Assembly: GCA_023426505.1 (NCBI GenBank)
Contig: JAFAAP010000231.1
Coordinates: 1 to 54,668, forward strand
Length of the DNA stretch: 54,668 nt
Source: Pseudomonadota bacterium
GTDB lineage: Bacteria; Pseudomonadota; Alphaproteobacteria; Rhizobiales; Beijerinckiaceae
Reading direction: 5' to 3'
Part shown: positions 9,700 through 18,731 of the stretch, piece by piece
Position numbering within the stretch: the first letter of the stretch is position 1
Layout: each line of letters starts with the position of its first letter
The notes under the pieces: model-generated
What the model was told of the DNA's origin: nothing
Databases searched by the model: none
What the model saw: only the letters and a program-made list of their open reading frames with translations
Translations under genes and position numbers: made by a program

Positions 9700-9818
9700 C
9701 CGGTCATGGTAGCGCATCGCGCGGAAAAGTGGCTAGGCCTTCCGCACGATGCGCTCGCTCAACGAGCCTCGGATGAGCCCTATGGAACGGGACCCGCTCC
9801 TTGGTTTGCTCGTTCTGC

Positions 9819-10391
9819 CTACATAGACGGCCGCGGGAACTCGTTCCCCTGCGGCTGCGTGTAGGGACGCAACGCATCGGGGATGCGCATGTCCCGCGGC
9901 GCCTGGAAGTCGCCGGCCGCACCGCGCATCTGCGCGGCAGGCTTCGGAAGGCCGCTGCGATCGCTGTAGTCCCAGCGCAGCTGACGCGGCTGCGGCGGCT
10001 GGCCGGTCAGGGCGTTGGCGCAGATGATGTCGAGCACCGTGACGCCGGCGACGGCGCCCGTCGCCATGACGACCCGGTCGCGCTCGGCATTGGGATCGGC
10101 CAGCCCCTTGCCGAGCGTCGCGAGGTCGAGCGCATCGCCCGCCACGCGACCCCAGATCCAGGGGGTCGGATCCCTTGACGCGAGAATGCCGACGCCGGTC
10201 ATGATCTCGCGCACCCCATAGGCGCGCAGGAGCTTTTCGTTCTGCTCCATGCCGAGCCAGCGGGCGACGCCTTTGCCGCCGAAGACCTCGACGGCGCCGA
10301 GGGCGATGCTGAACCACCCGAGCCCCCGCGCAAGCGCGTCCGCGGACTCGCGGGACATCTGCGCAGATCGGCGGTTTCGATGATGAGCCAT
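9819..10391 (-). CDS. Small membrane protein paired with the zinc alcohol dehydrogenase
   Basis: This 190-residue protein has hydrophobic segments at about 20-45 (ARGLGWFSIALGAVEVF), 60-80 (REIMTGVGILAS) and 105-130 (VVMATGAVAGVTVLDIIC), then a Pro/Gln-rich tail. It resembles the N-terminal membrane part of proteins often annotated cyclase/dehydrase, but no cyclase (START-like) domain is present. It starts 12 bp after the alcohol dehydrogenase stop with GAGGTG 6 bp before ATG 10391, so the two are almost certainly co-transcribed. Function unknown. Confidence 0.75.
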   Translation of the reverse strand: MAHHRNRRSAQMSRESADALARGLGWFSIALGAVEVFGGKGVARWLGMEQNEKLLRAYGVREIMTGVGILASRDPTPWIWGRVAGDALDLATLGKGLADPNAERDRVVMATGAVAGVTVLDIICANALTGQPPQPRQLRWDYSDRSGLPKPAAQMRGAAGDFQAPRDMRIPDALRPYTQPQGNEFPRPSM

Positions 10392-10403
10392 GACAACACC
10401 TCG

Positions 10404-11579
10404 TTAGGGCTTGAGGACGACCTTGATGCAGCCGTCCTTCTTGTCGCGGAAGGTTTCGTACATCTCGGGACCCTGCTCGAGGCCGACCGTGTGGGTGATG
10501 ACGAAGGACGGATCGATCTGGCCCTCCTGGATCCGGCGCAGGAGGTCGTCGGTCCAGCGGTTCACATGGGTCTGGCCGGTGCGGATCGTAAGGCCCTTGT
10601 TCATGACGGCGCCGAACGGGATCTTGTCCACGAGGCCGCCATAGACGCCAGGAACCGACAGGACGCCGGCCGGCCGGCAGACATAGATCATCTCACGCAG
10701 CACATGAGGCCGATCGGATTCGAGCATCACGGTCTGCTTGGCCCGGTCGAGGAGCGTGTCCGGCTGGCTCATCGACACATGGGACTCGAGACCAACCGAG
10801 TCGATGCACTTTTCGGGTCCCTTGCCGTTCGTGAGTTCGTTGAGGCGCTCGATGACGCTCTCCTCCTCGAAATTGATCGTGATGGCGCCGCCGGCCTTCG
10901 CCATGCTCAGGCGCTCCGGCAGGCGGTCGATGGCGATCACCTGCTTGGCGCCGAGAAGGAGCGCGCTGCGGATCGCCATCTGGCCGACGGGCCCGGCGCC
11001 CCAGATCGCGACGGTATCCGTCGGCTCGATGTCGCACTGGACGGCTGCCTGCCATCCTGTCGGGAAGATGTCGCCGAGGAACAGCACCTGCTCGTCGGTC
11101 AGGCCGTCCGGAACCTTGATGTGTGTCCTGTCCGCGTAGGGCACCCGGACGTATTCCGCCTGCCCGCCCGGATAGCCCCCGGTGAGGTGCGTATAGCCGA
11201 ACAGGCCCGCAGTCGTGTGGCCGAAAGCGGTCGCGGCCAGCTCGGCGTTGCGGTTGGTGCGTTCGCAGACCGAGAAGTTCCCGCGCTTGCACTGGTCGCA
11301 CTCGCCGCAGATGATCGTGAATGGTACGACAACCCGATCACCAACCTTCAGGGCGCTCTTCGCATCCTGCCCCACCTCGACCACCTCGCCCATGAATTCA
11401 TGGCCGACGATGTCGCCCTTCTTCATGCCGGGCATGAAATGGTTGTAGAGATGAAGATCCGAGCCGCAGATCGCGCAGCTGGTCACTTTGATGATCGCGT
11501 CGCGGGGATGCTCGATCCCCGGATCGGGGACCGTCTCGCAACGGATGTCACCCTTTCCATGCCAGCGCAGCGCCTTCAT
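10404..11579 (-). CDS. Zinc-dependent alcohol dehydrogenase, formaldehyde-dehydrogenase-like
   Basis: This 391-residue medium-chain dehydrogenase carries catalytic zinc ligands Cys38 (CAICGSDLH) and His60/Glu61 (GHEF) and structural zinc cysteines at 91, 94, 97 and 105 (CGECDQCKRGNFSVC). The NAD-binding Rossmann motif is WGAGPVGQMA. The insert pattern and GDIFPTGWQA stretch fit the glutathione-independent formaldehyde dehydrogenase-like branch, but the substrate could be another small alcohol or aldehyde. A strong SD (GAGGAGAGG) precedes ATG 11579. It is the first gene of a two-gene operon. Confidence 0.9.
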   Translation of the reverse strand: MKALRWHGKGDIRCETVPDPGIEHPRDAIIKVTSCAICGSDLHLYNHFMPGMKKGDIVGHEFMGEVVEVGQDAKSALKVGDRVVVPFTIICGECDQCKRGNFSVCERTNRNAELAATAFGHTTAGLFGYTHLTGGYPGGQAEYVRVPYADRTHIKVPDGLTDEQVLFLGDIFPTGWQAAVQCDIEPTDTVAIWGAGPVGQMAIRSALLLGAKQVIAIDRLPERLSMAKAGGAITINFEEESVIERLNELTNGKGPEKCIDSVGLESHVSMSQPDTLLDRAKQTVMLESDRPHVLREMIYVCRPAGVLSVPGVYGGLVDKIPFGAVMNKGLTIRTGQTHVNRWTDDLLRRIQEGQIDPSFVITHTVGLEQGPEMYETFRDKKDGCIKVVLKP

Positions 11580-11721
11580 GAAGACCTCTCCTCGATTGAA
11601 CGGGATAAAAAACGGCCGAGCTTTCGCCCGTGCCTCATTCCGTGAGGAAAAGACTTCCGGCGGACGTTGCGTTCCCTGTGGGCCTAAAAATTCGACGCCC
11701 TACCCCGTCGTGGGGACCGCG

Positions 11722-12147
11722 TCAGACGTGCTCGGGAAGGCTGCGGATCAGCTCGGCCAGGGCCGGTTCCAGGACTTGGTGGGCGGCCTCCTCGACCTCG
11801 AACCAGCGGGCGTCGCGCTGGCCTTTCTCCCGCCACGAGCTCAGCTGTTTCGACACCTCGAGCGGGTAGACGTCGACCCGGCACAGGTCGAAATGGGATG
11901 CGCGGCGTTTCCAGTAATCGTAGTGGCCGAGGGGCTTCTGCTTGATCTCGCCTTTGACGCCAGCTTCCTCCACGGCCTCCTGCGCGGCCGCCTTGTGCGG
12001 CTTCTTGCCCTTCATGGGCCAACCCTTGGGAATCAGCCAGCGCTTGGTCTCTCGTGACGTAACGAGAAGAACCTCAACCTTGCCGTCCTTGATCCGGAAT
12101 GGGAGCGCTGCGACCTGGCTGTGTCGTTCTTTTAGGGTTCGGGGCAT
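11722..12147 (-). CDS. NUDIX hydrolase with altered Nudix box
   Basis: This 141-residue protein has the DIPP/MutT-like layout: RWLIPKGWPMKGKKPHKAAAQEAVEEAGV contains the Nudix box in shortened view GWPMKGK...QEAVEEAGV. Against the consensus GX5EX7REUXEEXGU, the first Glu is Lys and the Arg is Gln, while the metal-binding EE pair is kept. Substrates of this group include diphosphoinositol polyphosphates and dinucleoside polyphosphates; none can be assigned. Start ATG 12147, with no good SD. Divergent from the inositol-phosphatase-like gene across about 200 bp. Confidence 0.85.
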   Translation of the reverse strand: MPRTLKERHSQVAALPFRIKDGKVEVLLVTSRETKRWLIPKGWPMKGKKPHKAAAQEAVEEAGVKGEIKQKPLGHYDYWKRRASHFDLCRVDVYPLEVSKQLSSWREKGQRDARWFEVEEAAHQVLEPALAELIRSLPEHV

Positions 12148-12348
12148 CGAGGGGTGGGTGGGATTCCTGCGGTTTGTGACAAAAGCCTAGTTGATTGGAG
12201 CCGGCTAATAAAGGATCAATTTCAGTGGCCTGAGAGTCATCGTTCATCCCATGAGCGGCACGATGCTCGGAGAGCCATCGTGAACGAGCAAGCATGACGG
12301 CCTGATAACAACGAAGCAGGCATTTTGATCCGGGAGGCGAAGCTGGGC

Positions 12349-13143
12349 ATGACGACAGAGGGTTTGGATACGAGACTGGTGGCGGCCTGCGCCATCGCCC
12401 GGGACGCCGGCACGCTGGCCCGACGGCGCTTTCTGGAGCGGCCGCGGTCGCAGCTTCCGGACTTCAAGGGGCATCAGGACTTTCTGACGGCGACCGACTC
12501 GGAGGTCGAGGAGATGGTCCGGAGCCGCTTGGGCGAGCTCTTCCCCGATGATTCCTTCTTCGGCGAGGAAGGCGGCGGCTCCTTCGACCGGGACGTCTGG
12601 GTGGTGGACCCCATCGACGGGACGGCGAACTTCGCCCGCGGCATCCCGCATTTCGCGATCTCCATCGCGTTCGTCCGGGACAACCGGCCGGAAATCGGCG
12701 TGATCTACGACGTCATGCACCACGAGCTCTACATGGCGCAGCGCGGGAAAGGCGCTTTCCTCAACGGCCTTCCGATCCGCACCAGCGGCCTGGCGGACAT
12801 CCGCAGCGCCACGGTGGAGGCCGGCTGGTCGACGCGGCTGGCCCACCATCCTTACGTCAGCCTTGTGGAAAACCTGAAGGTGGCCGGCGCCAACGTCCGG
12901 CGGGCCGGATCGGGAACCCTGGGCCTCGCCTATGTGGCCGACGGGCGGATCGACGCCTATTGCGAGTTGCACATCAATTCCTGGGACGCACTCGCAGGGC
13001 TCCTGATCATCGAGGAGGCCGGGGGCTGGACCAACAACTTCCTGGCCAAGGACGGCCTGCGCAAGGGCAACCCCATTCTCGCCTGCACGCCGGAACTGGC
13101 CGAGACGCTGGTGGCCGCGACCGGCATCGCCAAAGAGCCCTGA
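12349..13143 (+). CDS. Inositol monophosphatase family protein (SuhB/HisN-like)
   Basis: This 264-residue enzyme has all metal-site motifs of the Mg-dependent IMPase family: GEEGGGS (Glu73/Glu74), DPIDGTANF (Asp87, Asp90) and NSWDALAGLLIIEEAGG near the C-terminus. The family covers inositol-1-phosphatase, histidinol-phosphatase HisN and 3'-phosphoadenosine phosphatase CysQ; sequence alone does not decide. I chose ATG 12349, which has GGGAGG 11 bp upstream, over a TTG at 12325. The gene ends 193 bp before the ABC importer and is probably separate from it. Confidence 0.88.
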   Translation: MTTEGLDTRLVAACAIARDAGTLARRRFLERPRSQLPDFKGHQDFLTATDSEVEEMVRSRLGELFPDDSFFGEEGGGSFDRDVWVVDPIDGTANFARGIPHFAISIAFVRDNRPEIGVIYDVMHHELYMAQRGKGAFLNGLPIRTSGLADIRSATVEAGWSTRLAHHPYVSLVENLKVAGANVRRAGSGTLGLAYVADGRIDAYCELHINSWDALAGLLIIEEAGGWTNNFLAKDGLRKGNPILACTPELAETLVAATGIAKEP

Positions 13144-13336
13144 TGCAACTTCAGGCATGTGGGCTTCCGCTAGGGTAGCCGGACCGGAGGAGGCATCGGC
13201 CGCCGGCGAGCGGACCGTTCCCCATCATCCCAAAGCCGCACCTGAATCCGAAACGGGGGCCCTTGACCCGCAGTCACAATGGTTGGAGCTTAGCCAGCCA
13301 AGAAAAACAAAATTGAACCAGAACGGGAGGATATCG

Positions 13337-14383
13337 ATGAAACTTCGGAAGAACCTTATTGCCGCAACGATGCTGGCCGGCGCCAGCGCGGCGCTCTCCT
13401 TCATGTCGGCAGGCGCCGCGCAGGCCCAGGGCGCGCTCGTGATGTACTGCGGCGTCCAGGAGGAATGGTGCCGCGCCATGACGACCGCCTTCGAGCGCGA
13501 GACGGGCATCAAGGTTTCCATGACCCGCAAGAGCTCGGGCGAGATCTACGCCCAGGTGAAGGCCGAGGCGCAGAACCCGCGCGCGGACATCTGGTGGGGC
13601 GGCACGGGCGATCCGCACATGCAGGCGGCTGAGGAAGGGCTCACGGCCGAGTACAAGTCGCCGAAGATGGGCGAATTGCAGGACTGGGCGACGCGCCAGT
13701 GGGAGCAGTCCAAGCAGAAGACCGTCGGCATCTACTCTGGCGCGCTCGGCTTCGGCTACAACACCGAGCTCCTCAAGTCGAAGGGCGTCGCCGAGCCGAA
13801 ATGCTGGGCCGACATCCTCAATCCGAAGCTGAAGGACGAGGTGCAGATGGCGGATCCGAACTCGTCCGGCACCGCCTACACGCTCCTGGCCACGATCGTG
13901 CAGCTGATGGGCGAGGACAAGGGCTTCGAGTACCTCAAGGCCTTGCACAAGAACGTCAACCAGTACACCAAGTCCGGCGCTGCCCCCGCCAAGGCGATGG
14001 CCCTGGGCGAGACCACCGTCGGCATCGCCTTCATGCACGACATCGTCACGATGGTGGTGGACAAGGCCCCGATCAAGGTCGTCGCGCCCTGCGAGGGCAC
14101 CGGCTACGAGATCGGCTCCATGTCGATCATCAAGGGCGCGAAGAACATGGAAAGCGCGCAGAAGTTCTATGATTGGGCACTCACCCCGGCGGCCCAGAAG
14201 CTCGGCGCCGAGGCCAAGTCCTACCAGGTGCCCTCGAACAAGAACACGCCGGTTCCGCCGCAGGCCCCGAAGCTCGACGAGATCAAGCTGATCAATTTCG
14301 ACTTCGCGAAGTACGGCTCCTCCGACGAGCGCAAGCGGCTGCTCTCCAAGTGGGACAACGAGGTCAAGAACCTGCCGAAGTAG
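13337..14383 (+). CDS. ABC transporter periplasmic binding protein (FbpA/PhnS-like)
   Basis: 348 residues with a signal peptide (MKLRKNLIAATMLAGASAAL, cleaved near AQA-QGA). The mature part opens LVMYCGVQEEWCRAMTTAFE, typical of family-1 solute-binding proteins for ferric iron or 2-aminoethylphosphonate. The paired tyrosines (YY) that hold ferric iron in classic FbpA are not present, so iron is not assured. GGGAGG lies 6 bp before ATG 13337, which fixes this start. It heads the importer operon: 118 bp separate it from the permease, and the gap includes a weak inverted repeat. The operon may have been moved or renamed many times in databases as an iron transporter; I keep the substrate open. 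Confidence 0.88.
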   Translation: MKLRKNLIAATMLAGASAALSFMSAGAAQAQGALVMYCGVQEEWCRAMTTAFERETGIKVSMTRKSSGEIYAQVKAEAQNPRADIWWGGTGDPHMQAAEEGLTAEYKSPKMGELQDWATRQWEQSKQKTVGIYSGALGFGYNTELLKSKGVAEPKCWADILNPKLKDEVQMADPNSSGTAYTLLATIVQLMGEDKGFEYLKALHKNVNQYTKSGAAPAKAMALGETTVGIAFMHDIVTMVVDKAPIKVVAPCEGTGYEIGSMSIIKGAKNMESAQKFYDWALTPAAQKLGAEAKSYQVPSNKNTPVPPQAPKLDEIKLINFDFAKYGSSDERKRLLSKWDNEVKNLPK

Positions 14384-14501
14384 CGCGGCGCGACTTGGGC
14401 TTCCGGTGCGGCAGCGCGGCGCCGGAAGCCGTCGAGCATAGGGGTACCCTGGAGCGGGCTTTACCTGAAGCCCGCTCCGAAAACGTCAGGTGAGAACAGA
14501 C

Positions 14502-16685
14502 ATGTCGCGAGCCACCCTCGGCTGGATCATCCTGGGCTGGATCGGTTATGCCCTCCTGCCCTGGTACGGCCTCGACGCCGCGCCGACCTTCAGCGATTAC
14601 CTCGGCGGCGGATCAGGGCTCGTGCGCGGGCTGACGGGTGCATGGTGGCTCCTGCCCATTCTCGTCCCGCTCCTCATGTCGCTCCGGCCGTCCGTGCGTT
14701 CGTCACGGAGTTCCGACAGCGACTGGCTCATCGCCTCGGGCGCGCTCGGCCTGGCGCTCATCATCCTCCAGGGCTTCACCATCGGCCTGAACGGATGGAC
14801 TTTCGATGGTCTGAAGGCGCTCTTCGGCGAGCCCGGCCCCCGCCAGGGCGGCATGGGCTACGGCGCCGCGCTCACCGCAGCGGCCTTCCTGATCGTCCTC
14901 TGCCACGGATTCGCGGCCCGCGGCTGGTGCCGGGGCGACGCCTTCGTCACCTCGTCGATCGGCGTCGTGATCGCCCTGATCCTCGTGTTCGTGTTCTTCC
15001 CCGTCAGCACGATCCTGGCGAGCGCCTTCGCAGACAACAACGGCAACTTCGCCCCGGGCGAGTTCGTCGTGAAATTCATGGACCGGTCGATCTGGGGTCT
15101 GGACTGCCTCACGAGCGACCTGCGCTGCGGCGTCGCCTGGAACACGCTCTTCCTCGGCCTGCTGGTCGGCGTCGGCACCACGGCCCTCGGGCTCGCCTTC
15201 GCGCTGATCGCGACCCGGACGGCGTTCCGCTACAAGAAGCTCCTGCGGGTGATGAGCGTTTTGCCGATCATCACTCCGCCCTTCGTGATCGGCCTCGCGC
15301 TCATCCTCATGTTCGGTCGCTCCGGCGCGCTCTCGTCCGTGCTGTGGGAGTGGTTCGGCATCCCGCGCTCGCGCTGGATCTACGGCCTGCCGGGCGTCTT
15401 CATCGCACAGCTTCTCGCCTTCACGCCCATCGCCTTCCTGGTCCTCATCGGCGTGGTGCAGGGCATCAGCCCGACGCTGGAGGAAGCGTCCCAGACCCTG
15501 CGGGCCAAGAGCTGGACCACGTTTCTGACCATCACGCTTCCGCTCATGCGGCCGGGGCTCGCCAATGCGTTCCTGCTCGGCTTCGTGGAAAGCCTCGCCG
15601 ATTTCGGCAACCCGCTGGTGCTCGGCGGAAACTATGAGGTCCTGTCCACCAAGATCTTCTTCGCGGTGGTGGGCGCGCAGCAGGATCAGGGGCGTGCGGC
15701 GGTTCTGTCCATCATCCTGCTCGCCTTCACGCTCGGAGCGTTCTGGCTCCAGCATGCGTGGCTCGGCAAGAAGGTCTACACCACCGTCACCGGCAAGGGC
15801 GACGCGGGCATTCCCCTGCCCCTCCCCCGCCGCGTGGCGATCGCCTCCTATCTCACGGCGATCCCGTGGGCGCTGTTCACGCTCGCGATCTACGCGATCA
15901 TCATGGTCGGCGGCTTCGTGCGCTCCATGGGCCGCGACTACACGCCCACCCTCGACCACCTCCTGACCGCCTTCCGCATCGAGAACACGGAGCGCGGCCT
16001 CTACTTCTCCGGCTCCGCCTGGGATTCGTTCTTCGCGACCGTAAAGGTCGCGGCGCTCTCAGCGCCGCTCACGGCCGCCATCGGCCTGCTCACCGCCTAC
16101 CTGCTGACGCGCCAGCGCTTCTCGGGCCAGCGCGCCTTCGAGTTCGGCACTCTCCTGAGCTTCGCGATTCCGGGCACCGTGGTGGGCGTATCCTACATCC
16201 TGGCCTTCAACGTGCCGCCGATCGAGATCACCGGCACCGGCTTCATCCTCGTGATGTGCTTCGTGTTCCGCAACATGCCGGTGGGCGTGCGCTCCGGCAT
16301 TGCGACGCTGAGCCAGATCGACAAGAGCCTCGACGAGGCGTCGCTTACGCTCGGAGCGCGCTCCGCCACCACCATGCGCCGCGTGGTGCTGCCGCTTCTG
16401 CGGCCGGCGGTCGTCGCGTCGTTGGTCTATTCCTTCGTGCGCGCGATGACGGCGGTGAGCGCCGTGATCTTCCTCGTGACGGCGGAGTACAACATGGCCA
16501 CGACCTACATCGTCGGCCGCGTCGAGGCGGGTGAGTTCGGCCTCGCCATCGCCTATTCCACCGTTCTTATCGTCGTCATGCTGCTGGCCATCGTCATGAT
16601 CCAGCTCGCGGTGGGTGAGCGGCGTCTCGGCAGACGCTCCGCCGCCGCCAATGCCAACCCCGTTGCCGTCCAGGCTGTGCCATGA
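14502..16685 (+). CDS. ABC transporter permease, two fused permease domains (FbpB-like)
   Basis: 727 residues from ATG 14502, which has AGGTGA about 8 bp upstream; a GTG at 14490 is an alternative. After an N-terminal block of extra hydrophobic helices (about 1-180) come two BPD_transp_1 domains, each with an EAA loop: EEASQTLRAKSWTTFLTITLP in the first half and DEASLTLGARSATTMRRVVLP in the second. One polypeptide therefore supplies both halves of the channel, as in FbpB and ThiP. Its stop overlaps the ATPase start (ATGA, 4 bp), implying translational coupling. Confidence 0.92.
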   Translation: MSRATLGWIILGWIGYALLPWYGLDAAPTFSDYLGGGSGLVRGLTGAWWLLPILVPLLMSLRPSVRSSRSSDSDWLIASGALGLALIILQGFTIGLNGWTFDGLKALFGEPGPRQGGMGYGAALTAAAFLIVLCHGFAARGWCRGDAFVTSSIGVVIALILVFVFFPVSTILASAFADNNGNFAPGEFVVKFMDRSIWGLDCLTSDLRCGVAWNTLFLGLLVGVGTTALGLAFALIATRTAFRYKKLLRVMSVLPIITPPFVIGLALILMFGRSGALSSVLWEWFGIPRSRWIYGLPGVFIAQLLAFTPIAFLVLIGVVQGISPTLEEASQTLRAKSWTTFLTITLPLMRPGLANAFLLGFVESLADFGNPLVLGGNYEVLSTKIFFAVVGAQQDQGRAAVLSIILLAFTLGAFWLQHAWLGKKVYTTVTGKGDAGIPLPLPRRVAIASYLTAIPWALFTLAIYAIIMVGGFVRSMGRDYTPTLDHLLTAFRIENTERGLYFSGSAWDSFFATVKVAALSAPLTAAIGLLTAYLLTRQRFSGQRAFEFGTLLSFAIPGTVVGVSYILAFNVPPIEITGTGFILVMCFVFRNMPVGVRSGIATLSQIDKSLDEASLTLGARSATTMRRVVLPLLRPAVVASLVYSFVRAMTAVSAVIFLVTAEYNMATTYIVGRVEAGEFGLAIAYSTVLIVVMLLAIVMIQLAVGERRLGRRSAAANANPVAVQAVP

Positions 16686-17794
16686 ACCAGATGACCTCCC
16701 TCCTCTCCCCCCGTTCGGCCACGTCGAAGAAGCAGGCGGCCTCGGTCGAGTTTCGCAACGTGACGAAGCGCTACGGCACCGTCACGGCGGTGGACGACGT
16801 ATCCTTCACCATCGAGGCCGGCCAGCTGGTCACGCTTCTCGGCCCCTCCGGCTGCGGCAAGACCACGACCCTGCGCATGATCGCCGGACTCGAGATGGCG
16901 TCGAGCGGTCAGATCCTGATCGGCGGCAAGGACGTCACCAATCTCTCGGCCGCGGACCGGGACGTGAGCATGGTGTTCCAGTCCTACGCGCTCTTCCCGC
17001 ACATGTCCGTGCTGGAGAACGTCGCCTATGGGCCGTCCGTGCAGGGCGCGTCGAAGAAGGACGCGCAGGCGATGGCGATGGAGAAGCTCGCGCTTGTCGG
17101 CCTCACCGGCCTCGAGAAGCGCGTGCCGTCCGAGTTGTCCGGCGGCCAGCAGCAGCGCGTGGCGGTGGCGCGCGCCCTCGTGCTCGAACCACAGGTCCTG
17201 CTCTTCGACGAGCCGCTCTCGAACCTCGACGCCAAACTGCGCCGCCGGGTGCGCGAGGACATCCGCGAACTGCAGCAGACTCTCAACCTCACGGTCGCCT
17301 ATGTGACCCACGACCAGGAGGAGGCGCTCGCCGTCTCCGACCGGATCATCGTGATGTCGAACGCCCGCATCGCCCAGACGGGCACCCCGCGCGAACTCTA
17401 CGAGGAGCCGGCGGACCTGTTCGTGGCCGACTTCATCGGCGACGCCAACATCCTGAATGGGACGGTCGTGAGCCTGACCGGGCCGCAGGCGCGCGTGCAG
17501 ATCGACCGCCTGCACATCGACCTTCCCCATCGCGGCGCCGTCGAGGGGCCGGTGAAGCTCGCGGTCCGGCCCGACGCCATCCTCATCGACGAGAGCGGTC
17601 CGCAGCCCGGCGAGATCGCCGGTCAGGTCCGCAAGGTCTCCTATCTGGGAACGCAGATCGAATACGAGGTCGAGAGCCCGATCGGGGAACTCTTCGTCGT
17701 GCAGTACGGCCGCAAGGAGCCCATCGCGGCGGGCACGCCGGTGTCGATCTCGTTCGCGCTCCAGCGCGGCGTCGCGATCATCCCGGGCGCCTGA
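16682..17794 (+). CDS. ABC transporter ATP-binding protein (FbpC/PotA-like)
   Basis: 370 residues. Walker A is GPSGCGKTT at residues 54-62, the signature LSGGQQQRVAVARAL is at about 152-166, and Walker B is VLLFDEPLSNLDAK at about 171-184, followed by the H-loop in YVTHDQEEA. A C-terminal TOBE-like beta domain (about 265-370) is typical of FbpC, PotA and related importers. It overlaps the permease gene by 4 bp and closes the three-gene importer operon. It converges on the potassium channel gene with a 3-bp gap. Confidence 0.93.
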   Translation: MNQMTSLLSPRSATSKKQAASVEFRNVTKRYGTVTAVDDVSFTIEAGQLVTLLGPSGCGKTTTLRMIAGLEMASSGQILIGGKDVTNLSAADRDVSMVFQSYALFPHMSVLENVAYGPSVQGASKKDAQAMAMEKLALVGLTGLEKRVPSELSGGQQQRVAVARALVLEPQVLLFDEPLSNLDAKLRRRVREDIRELQQTLNLTVAYVTHDQEEALAVSDRIIVMSNARIAQTGTPRELYEEPADLFVADFIGDANILNGTVVSLTGPQARVQIDRLHIDLPHRGAVEGPVKLAVRPDAILIDESGPQPGEIAGQVRKVSYLGTQIEYEVESPIGELFVVQYGRKEPIAAGTPVSISFALQRGVAIIPGA

Positions 17795-17797
17795 GGA

Positions 17798-18565
17798 TCA
17801 GACCGAGCCCTCGTCGGGAATGTTGAGGATCGTCCCGCACGCCTTGCAATGCACCGCGTCCCGGTCGTGCCGCTGCAGGCCGCAGACAGGGCAGTCGTGT
17901 CGCACCTTGTTGGGCCGCAGCAGCACCTGAACGAGCCGCAGAAACAAGGTCACGCCGAAGATCATGATGATGACGGACAGGAGATGGCCGAGGGTGCCCT
18001 TGAGGGTAACGTCACCGAAGCCGGTCGTCGTCAGGGCCGCGATCGTGAAATAGAGGGCATCGACGTAGTTGCCGATGTCCGGATTGGTCCAGCGCTGGGT
18101 CTCATACACGAACCCGGTCATGATGAAGATGAAGACGCCCAGATTGACCGTTGCGATGATCAGTTCCTCATTGCGCCGGAAGAACGGGCTGTCGGCGCGC
18201 AGACGCGCCAGGAGCTGATAGGTGCGCAGAAGCCGGACCGTCCGGAGGATGCGCAGGAACCCGATCCCCTCGCCGACGATCGGAGCGAGGAACGACACGA
18301 TCGCAGCCGCGTCCGCCAAGGTGATCGGGTGAGCCAGGTCCTTCCAGGGATGCCGGCTGATCGCCAGGCGGGCGACGAAATCGGCCAGAACGAGAACGCC
18401 GATGACGACATCGACCCATTCCAGCGCGCTAAAGCGGGGCATGAAGGAGGTGACGACGATGAACAGGATCGTCGTGACGTCGAACAGAAGAAGGCTATAG
18501 CGGAAGCGGTGCGCCTCCGGGCTGTCGCCCTCGTAGAGCCCTCGCAGACGGCCGATCAGCCGCAT
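17798..18565 (-). CDS. Voltage-gated-type potassium channel with C-terminal zinc ribbon
   Basis: 255 residues from ATG 18565 (a TTG lies two codons upstream). Six membrane segments are visible: S1-S3 with acidic residues, an S4 with regularly spaced arginines (FLRILRTVRLLRTYQLLARLR in two overlapping parts), and a pore helix with the selectivity filter TTTGFGD, a K+ channel signature. After S6 the cytosolic tail holds CPVCG and CKACG separated by 12 residues, a zinc ribbon not found in classic bacterial Kv channels. The tail may bind metal or sense redox state. Confidence 0.88.
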   Translation of the reverse strand: MRLIGRLRGLYEGDSPEAHRFRYSLLLFDVTTILFIVVTSFMPRFSALEWVDVVIGVLVLADFVARLAISRHPWKDLAHPITLADAAAIVSFLAPIVGEGIGFLRILRTVRLLRTYQLLARLRADSPFFRRNEELIIATVNLGVFIFIMTGFVYETQRWTNPDIGNYVDALYFTIAALTTTGFGDVTLKGTLGHLLSVIIMIFGVTLFLRLVQVLLRPNKVRHDCPVCGLQRHDRDAVHCKACGTILNIPDEGSV

Positions 18566-18731
18566 GGGCAACGCTCAAACGATGCAGAGAAAGGATTTTT
18601 GGCCATGGGAGGGCGGCGACACTCGGCAACGGTTTATCATCCGCTGATTTATCTATAAGGCAAAGGCCAGATTCCAACAGGCACAGCAGCAGCAAGCTTG
18701 GCTGCCGGACTTCGACCGACGAGACCCTACG

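Noticed and set aside
13144..13336. Possible riboswitch before the ABC importer
   Set aside because: No conserved core of thiamine, cobalamin or other riboswitch could be found by eye in the 193-bp leader.
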